Source of the DNA: a virus
Virus record (IMG/VR): IMGVR_UViG_3300024259_000146
Coordinates: 1-25,205 of that record
DNA length: 25,205 nucleotides
Direction: 5' to 3' (one strand)
Shown here: positions 22,117 to 25,205 of the stretch, one piece after another
Position numbering within the stretch: position 1 is the stretch's first letter
Layout: every line of letters begins with the position of its first letter
Translations under genes and position numbers: made by a program
Notes under the pieces: generated by a model
Database searches by the model: none
The model's input: the letters and a program-made list of their open reading frames with translations, nothing else
Told to the model about the DNA's origin: nothing

Positions 22117-22427
22117 TTATTCTCCTTTAACCTTTCGGTTCTCTCTCGCGGCTTCAACCGCTTTTGTATATCATGCAACTCTGGAAGCGTTGCGTGGATA
22201 ACCAGCGTGCGCTTTGCGATCTCGTCATCCGCTGGCTTGCGGCGGGGGTCTATGATGTCCAGAATATCCTTATCTTTCGGGAAGTAGTTATCACTAGGAT
22301 TTGCTATTCTCGACAGAACAATCGCGCTAACCTTGCCGTCATAAAGCGCGTTGCTTACGCCCCACCATGTGCCGTGTTGCTCTTTTGCCTTTCTAAGATT
22401 TTTGGCTATTTTCGCTTTGGAAGTCAT
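22101..22427 (-). CDS. HTH-like regulatory protein candidate (108 aa)
   Basis: This 108-aa basic protein begins TSKAKIAKNLRKAKEQHG, then has WWGVSNALYDGKVSAIVLSRIANPSDNYFPKDKDILDIIDP, in which GVSNALYDGKVSAIVLSRI can be read as helix-turn-helix. The C-terminal half is a charged helix (ELHDIQKRLKPRERTERL). It could be the phage repressor or an early regulator; the HTH reading is by eye and not certain. It overlaps the next gene by 16 bases and starts 109 bases after the attC-like site. Confidence 0.5.
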   Translation of the reverse strand: MTSKAKIAKNLRKAKEQHGTWWGVSNALYDGKVSAIVLSRIANPSDNYFPKDKDILDIIDPRRKPADDEIAKRTLVIHATLPELHDIQKRLKPRERTERLKENKWLEQ

Positions 22428-22535
22428 GGTTCTAGTCTATGCCACATAAATAGGGAATGAAACGCGGTACGAGCCGTACAAACGCTTCTAGCGGTATCCT
22501 AGATTGCGCTTCCTTTACTCAAAAGCGGTGACTGG

Positions 22536-22627
22536 GCTTACCGGTTCGCTTTACTGGCTTGCGCCCGTAGAGCCTTGTTCATCTTGCGCCGCCGTGGGCG
22601 CAAGTCCAGTGCAAGCGGTTGTTAGAC
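22536..22627 (-). other. attC-like integron recombination site
   Basis: On the minus strand the order is GTCTAAC (R'' box, exact RYYYAAC), a left arm, a GC-rich centre, a right arm, and GGTAAGC (R' box, 6 of 7 to GTTRRRY). The arms on + are CGCTTTACTGG-CTTGCGCCC (22547-22566) and GGGCGCAAG-T-CCAGT-GC-AAGCG (22596-22617), an almost perfect inverted repeat with extra T and GC on one strand, as in folded attC sites. Total span 92 bp is in the attC range. It sits at the 3' end of the ribbon-helix-helix gene, as expected for a cassette on the minus strand. Confidence 0.55.
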
Positions 22628-22784
22628 CCCGCCAATATTGACGGATTCCTTCGCTCAAATTACCTTTGCCTTGCTCGGTATAAAACTTTACGGTATCTTC
22701 ATCGAGCATGACGTTTATTCGCTTCATCGGTTTGGAGAAGAAGGCTGGTTTCCCAGCCCCCTTCTTTTCTTTTTTCTTACGCAT
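22551..22784 (-). CDS. Ribbon-helix-helix protein (77 aa) running into attC-like site
   Basis: This 77-aa basic protein has the ribbon-helix-helix core MKRINVMLDEDTVKFYTEQ and NLSEGIRQYWR (residues about 20-52), as found in Arc/CopG DNA binders and many antitoxins. The last 25 or so residues (GLTTACTGLAPTAAQDEQG and on) are low-complexity and encoded entirely by the attC-like palindrome. The natural stop is thus read through or lost when the site was joined. Its start codon overlaps the previous stop (ATGCGTAA). RHH proteins are frequent passengers of integron cassettes. Confidence 0.62.
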   Translation of the reverse strand: MRKKKEKKGAGKPAFFSKPMKRINVMLDEDTVKFYTEQGKGNLSEGIRQYWRGLTTACTGLAPTAAQDEQGSTGASQ

Positions 22785-22944
22785 GGATGATCCGATTTTT
22801 TACGATTGCCAGAACTGTGATGTTGTGTTCGTTATCGAGTGTGAGGCTTTGCGCTTTGCTGATTATTGCGATTTGCTCGGCTTTCGTGCTGGCTAAGGAC
22901 TTGATGTGTTTTTCAACTTCGCGAACTTCGATTCTGATTTCCAT
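22777..22944 (-). CDS. Small leader-proximal protein (55 aa)
   Basis: From the ATG ending at 22944 the minus frame encodes MEIRIEVREVEKHIKSLAS and ends VKNRIIHA, 55 aa. AGGAG lies 7 bases upstream. It is the first gene after the perfect promoter at 22991-23019. The chain is helical and charged, with no recognisable domain. Its stop overlaps the RHH start by 8 bases, suggesting coupling. It is probably a small regulator or antitoxin-like partner of the RHH protein. Confidence 0.62.
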   Translation of the reverse strand: MEIRIEVREVEKHIKSLASTKAEQIAIISKAQSLTLDNEHNITVLAIVKNRIIHA

Positions 22945-22990
22945 TAGATTTGCTCCTGTTTGTTAGTGGTTATTTCTTGACTGTGATAAT

Positions 22991-23019
22991 ATTATACACA
23001 CATTATTATATTTTGTCAA
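22991..23019 (-). promoter_or_regulatory. Perfect sigma70 promoter for the minus-strand operon
   Basis: On the minus strand TTGACA (complement of 23014-23019), a 17-base spacer and TATAAT (complement of 22991-22996) match the consensus exactly. The start is predicted near 22984. A CTTGAC (22976-22981) / GTCAAG (23015-23020) inverted repeat brackets the promoter, as an operator might. Confidence 0.92.
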
Positions 23020-23065
23020 GTATCAATTTGAGCAATTTTCAAAACTCGTTTGCAAGAATAGCAAG

Positions 23066-23257
23066 CTAACCGCAACACTGCGATAAGTTGCCAGGGTTTA
23101 TTGCCTTACATTTCTTTAGGTGCGTTGCTAGAGCGATAGCATGTTCGCATGTTTCTGAACTGCACGCCCAGCAATACACTCTGTTCGTATTTTTTTCATG
23201 CCATACTTCGACATTTTTAACTTTATAGATAAACGGGTTTACTTTTGTTATACTCAT
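23066..23257 (-). CDS. SWIM-like zinc protein (63 aa)
   Basis: This 63-aa protein has an N-terminal VNPFIYKVKNVEVWHEKN, then CWACSSETCEHAIALATHLKKC. The CEHAIAL end resembles SWIM zinc fingers (CxCxnCxH), although the first pair is CxxC rather than CxC. Such minimal proteins occur in phage early regions, but this one is not assigned to a specific family. It has no clear Shine-Dalgarno. A TGATATACT extended -10 on the minus strand (complement of 23296-23304) may drive it. Confidence 0.55.
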   Translation of the reverse strand: MSITKVNPFIYKVKNVEVWHEKNTNRVYCWACSSETCEHAIALATHLKKCKAINPGNLSQCCG

Positions 23258-23295
23258 AATTTAGACAGCCATATGGTAGCCATATCCATGCGCTC

Positions 23296-23304
23296 AGTAT
23301 ATCA
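23296..23304 (-). promoter_or_regulatory. Extended -10 for the SWIM-like gene
   Basis: Minus-strand TGATATACT (complement of 23296-23304) is an extended -10; no good -35 lies 16-18 bases before it. It would start transcription about 30 bases upstream of the SWIM-like ATG. Confidence 0.35.
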
Positions 23305-23389
23305 CGCGCCAAAAGCGGATACACCTGTGAAAAGTAATTACATATATATGATATTTGTCACTATTAACCTTCTCTCATCTATAAGATAA

Positions 23390-23420
23390 TATAATGTACT
23401 TATATAGTGGCAATAGCCAC
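23390..23420 (+). promoter_or_regulatory. Promoter and GTGGC leader hairpin before the 23432 gene
   Basis: A TATAAT lies at 23390-23395 with a weak -35. The predicted start near 23402 leads straight into TAGTGGC (23405-23411) and a hairpin GTGGC-AATA-GCCAC (23407-23420). GGAG follows at 23423-23426. The hairpin or its TAGTGGC motif may act as an operator. Confidence 0.45.
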
Positions 23421-23431
23421 GAAGGAGAAAC

Positions 23432-24130
23432 ATGAAGCATCTTGCAACTTGGATCGGGAAATTATTGTTTTGGGCAATGGCAACAGCACTGATTGTTTAT
23501 GCCGCAAGCCGAACATTGGACTTTGTAAACTCTACGCTCGAGGCAGAAGACCAGATTATCGGATATCTGGCTCTCTTCGCTACCACAGGCGGGGCTATTG
23601 CTTGGCTTATGGTGTTCTTGAACAACTCAAAAGGCATTGGACAAAAGGGCATCTCTCTTGTGATGGTCGTCATTGACGTGTTGGGGGAGATCACCCTGTT
23701 TACTGTGGATACACTCATGCGGTCTGGCGAAAAAGGGATGATCGTAACGCTGACGCAAGAAGAAATCAGGGTTACCGTTTTGGGAATGTCTCTTCTGATT
23801 GGTCTCAACATCATTGCTACATTTGCTTATCACATCATGGATTCAGACAATATGGCTGCAATGGAAGACCATTTCTCTGAGTGGCAGATTGACTTAGCTG
23901 TTCAGAAGGCAAAACGAGAGAAAGCAAAAAGCATTGCAGGTGAGATTGCAGAACGCGAGGCCAATGCTTACGCTATCGCTCAAAAAGCAAAAGACCGCAG
24001 CGACAAGGAGCTTCCTGAAAAAACACTCCTTGATACTCTTAGTGAACACTTTGGCAAAAAAGATACGCAGCCATTAATGGCTATGGAAGTTGAAGAAGAA
24101 GAACTTGACCCAAATTCACAGAGCCGCTAA
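23432..24130 (+). CDS. Four-helix membrane protein with coiled-coil tail
   Basis: This 232-aa protein has four predicted membrane helices (residues about 8-30, 42-64, 73-96 and 113-136), with short loops, followed by a soluble, charged C-terminal half rich in Ala, Lys and Glu (about 150-232) that should form a coiled coil (VQKAKREKAKSIAGEIAEREANAYAIAQKAKD). GAAGGAG precedes the ATG by 6 bases. I do not recognise a family; a membrane platform for a cytosolic partner is a guess. It is the first gene of the right-end + strand operon. The TAGTGGC motif in its leader and downstream genes suggests common regulation. Confidence 0.68.
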   Translation: MKHLATWIGKLLFWAMATALIVYAASRTLDFVNSTLEAEDQIIGYLALFATTGGAIAWLMVFLNNSKGIGQKGISLVMVVIDVLGEITLFTVDTLMRSGEKGMIVTLTQEEIRVTVLGMSLLIGLNIIATFAYHIMDSDNMAAMEDHFSEWQIDLAVQKAKREKAKSIAGEIAEREANAYAIAQKAKDRSDKELPEKTLLDTLSEHFGKKDTQPLMAMEVEEEELDPNSQSR

Positions 24131-24141
24131 GCAGAAATTTA

Positions 24142-24402
24142 GTGGCTAATAAAGCCACTAGCGACATAGAAGAAGAGTACAAGAAATGGCTTAGTGGCAA
24201 TGTCTCAGAAAAAAAAGCAATTAGTGGCAATCCTACCGCGTGGAGAGTAGAGCCACAGGGAAAGAATAGAAAGTACTGGCAATTGCGCCGAAGGATAACC
24301 AAAGATGACAAAAGGAAACGAGAAAGTAAATATATCGGGTCATGGGAGCAAGCCAAAGAAATCTACCCCGCAGAGTGCTCTAATTACAGACCCAGAAAAT
24401 AG
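24142..24402 (+). CDS. Small basic protein (86 aa) starting inside a TAGTGGC repeat
   Basis: The start is GTG 24142, which lies inside TTAGTGGC (24139-24146); no strong ribosome binding site precedes it. The protein is MANKATSDIEEEYKKWLSGN at its start, and NPTAWRVEPQGKNRKYWQLRRR with KYIGSWEQAKEIYP at its end. The core resembles small beta-hairpin proteins (DUF6788-like) in phages and bacteria. Two further TAGTGGC copies lie in its N-terminal coding part as LSGN and ISGN. The next frame overlaps its last 98 bases if its long form is used. Confidence 0.55.
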   Translation: MANKATSDIEEEYKKWLSGNVSEKKAISGNPTAWRVEPQGKNRKYWQLRRRITKDDKRKRESKYIGSWEQAKEIYPAECSNYRPRK

Positions 24403-24412
24403 ACCGCTCTTA

Positions 24413-24586
24413 GTGGCTAAGTTACGGGACGACCTAATGGCTCTAAAGAAAGCGGGTTTCTTTGTGTATGAAAGGGCTGGCAGATCGGAACTTATAGATT
24501 CTGTGGAGATAACCATTAGTGCACCTAGAGAAGATAGGTTGCTATACAATAGTGGCTATATCTATAATGGCAAAGAGGTGATATGA
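24413..24586 (+). CDS. Small hypothetical protein (57 aa), GTG start in a TAGTGGC repeat
   Basis: I favour GTG 24413, which sits in TTAGTGGCTAA (24410-24420), giving MAKLRDDLMALKKAGFFVYER at the start and ending GYIYNGKEVI. The longer in-frame ATG at 24305 would overlap the upstream gene by 98 bases. The protein has one helix and a few strands and no recognised domain. GTG starts in the same motif as for the 24142 gene suggest that either is a chance start or the repeat has a role in initiation. Confidence in the start is low. Confidence 0.45.
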   Translation: MAKLRDDLMALKKAGFFVYERAGRSELIDSVEITISAPREDRLLYNSGYIYNGKEVI

Positions 24587-24945
24587 GAAAGATAATTCTT
24601 TTAGTGGCTACGCTTCTGGTAATGGCTTGCGGCGTAACACAGCCACTAACGCAATCGCAACTAGCGCAAAAGCCATTACCAACACTCGTCCAGCGTCCTA
24701 CCGATACGATTCAGATCGTGCCAACGGAGATTGCAAAAGAAATCATCACAGCTACGGAAAACTATAATTTGCGATATAGTGTTGGCGGTGGGCAGTCTCT
24801 TGGCATCTTGTACGCAGGGATGCAAGCTGAGATCATCATCACAGCCACTAATGCTGACGGTAGCGCGTGGGCGTTGGTGCAAACTGTGGAAGAAGACCCG
24901 CTTGATGTTTTGACTGGCTGGGTGAATTTGGGGTGCTGTAGATAA
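24583..24945 (+). CDS. SH3-like lipoprotein (120 aa)
   Basis: This 120-aa protein has a lipoprotein signal (RKIILLVATLLVMAC, lipobox Cys16), a Thr/Gln/Pro-rich linker (residues 17-50), and a bacterial SH3-like domain (about 58-118: NLRYSVGGGQSLGIL, then DGSAWALVQ and GWVNLG). SH3 domains of this kind bind cell-wall peptides. It would be anchored in the outer face of the membrane. In a phage it may be a lysogenic-conversion (superinfection exclusion) or lysis-related lipoprotein; in a host it would be a surface protein. Three TAGTGGC repeats lie within it. Its ATG overlaps the preceding gene by 4 bases (ATGA). Confidence 0.8.
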   Translation: MRKIILLVATLLVMACGVTQPLTQSQLAQKPLPTLVQRPTDTIQIVPTEIAKEIITATENYNLRYSVGGGQSLGILYAGMQAEIIITATNADGSAWALVQTVEEDPLDVLTGWVNLGCCR

Positions 24946-25158
24946 GTGTCTAGCGGTCGCGTTCACCAAAAAGCAACGGTAATCCTTGCGGGGGTATCCG
25001 TTGCTTTTTGCTATCACTATGACTGGACGCAGTGGCACAGTGTTGGTGTGCTGAGTGGGCTAGTGTTGACCCCAGACCTGGATGTGGATCACGGTTCAAT
25101 TTCAAATCACACAGTTCGCTCTATTCCAATTATCGGAAGTTTGTCGGAACTTATCTGA
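24946..25158 (+). CDS. YdjM/DUF2227-like membrane protein, N-terminal part, frame broken
   Basis: From GTG 24946, immediately after the lipoprotein stop, the frame encodes SSGRVHQKATVILAGVSVAF, then GVLSGLVLTPDLDVDHG and RSIPIIGSL before a TGA at 25156. The 'SGR.H...T' and 'G....L.PDLDVD' blocks match the DUF2227/YdjM metal-binding membrane family, which is usually much longer. The + 1 frame from about 25145 reads RNLSDILQFFLIWYKLGLEN to the window end, a plausible continuation, so the gene may be frameshifted (mutation, error, or programmed). A strong hairpin (24968-25009) lies in its first codons. Confidence 0.5.
   Translation: MSSGRVHQKATVILAGVSVAFCYHYDWTQWHSVGVLSGLVLTPDLDVDHGSISNHTVRSIPIIGSLSELI
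24968..25009 (+). terminator. Terminator-like inverted repeat inside the DUF2227-like gene
   Basis: AAAAAGCAACGG (24968-24979) and CCGTTGCTTTTT (24998-25009) form a perfect 12-bp stem that ends in a T-run, with an 18-base loop. It would end the operon after the lipoprotein gene, or affect expression of the gene in which it lies. Confidence 0.6.
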
Positions 25159-25205
25159 TATATTGCAATTTTTTCTAATATGGTATAAACTGGGATTAGA
25201 AAATG

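Larger units (their letters stand above)
24139..24851. repeat. Cluster of nine TAGTGGC repeats
   Basis: Exact TAGTGGC occurs on + at 24140, 24192, 24222, 24411, 24550 and 24602, and on - (GCCACTA) at 24154, 24642 and 24844. Seven of these read TTAGTGGC. The first two form an inverted pair with 7 bases between. By chance about 0.09 copies are expected in this 713-bp span on both strands. Copies lie in several frames of several genes, so the signal is in the DNA. Confidence 0.85.

Noticed and set aside
22033-22460. + strand ORFs (84 and 98 aa) opposite the minus-strand operon
   Set aside because: They are antisense shadows of the HTH-like and zinc-ribbon genes, and no ribosome binding site supports them.
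22441-22535. Further attC-like palindrome beside the first
   Set aside because: Short hairpins are present (CGCTT/AAGCG around 22507-22527) but no R-box pair of the right spacing is visible.
23407-23676. 89-aa + ORF overlapping the membrane-protein gene
   Set aside because: It is a shadow frame of the 23432 gene; the real frame has a good ribosome binding site and a sensible membrane-helix pattern.
24305-24412. ATG 24305 as the start of the 57-aa gene
   Set aside because: It would overlap the previous gene by 98 bases; the GTG at 24413 gives a more normal layout. Left open because neither start has a strong ribosome binding site.
1-25205. CRISPR array or diversity-generating retroelement
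   Set aside because: No regularly spaced repeats of 25-40 bases with unique spacers, no reverse transcriptase and no template/variable repeat pair were seen. The TAGTGGC sites are short and irregularly spaced.

Overview
The window holds most of the late region of a tailed (siphovirus-type) phage or prophage, followed by a short early, regulatory or accessory region at the right end. From left to right on the + strand come a partial ParB-domain DNA methyltransferase, small and large terminase, portal, MuF-like minor capsid protein, scaffold, SU10-type major capsid protein, head decoration protein, four to five head-tail connector and tail-completion proteins, an MptE/DUF115-like cargo gene, major tail protein, tail chaperone, Gp15, tape measure, distal tail and tail-hub proteins, a small signal-peptide HExxH metallopeptidase-like protein, four tail-tip or fibre proteins, XhlA/holin-like membrane proteins, a calcineurin-like phosphoesterase, an HD-like DUF5662 protein and a second holin candidate. 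Many genes overlap by ATGA or TAATG, so the whole block looks like one translationally coupled late operon. No integrase, replication gene or recognisable endolysin is visible, so the genome continues beyond both ends.

The late block is interrupted by two short non-coding stretches (about 5810-6015 and 21161-21387). Each has a sigma70-like promoter, strong hairpins and terminator-like ends. I read them as up to three small structured RNAs; one (about 21299-21368) folds as a neat three-way junction.

A bidirectional terminator (21645-21671) separates the late operon from a convergent minus-strand block (about 21675-23257) of small proteins: zinc-ribbon, HTH-like, ribbon-helix-helix and SWIM-like. 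One promoter there is a perfect TTGACA-17-TATAAT. The ribbon-helix-helix gene runs into a 92-bp imperfect palindrome with the features of an integron attC site.

The right end (23432-25205) reads on the + strand: a four-helix membrane protein, two small overlapping ORFs, an SH3-like lipoprotein, and the start of a YdjM/DUF2227-like protein whose frame breaks near the window end. Nine copies of TAGTGGC in 713 bp (24139-24851), in both orientations and several reading frames, with related copies in the leaders of both divergent promoters, are the strongest unexplained DNA-level signal.

Host: the structural module resembles phages of Gram-positive bacteria (Phage_min_cap2, Minor_capsid_2/3, Gp15, XhlA-like). 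The SH3-like lipoprotein, the MptE-like cargo gene and the attC-like site would also fit an uncultivated Chloroflexota (Anaerolineae) host. That is an inference, not shown by the sequence alone.
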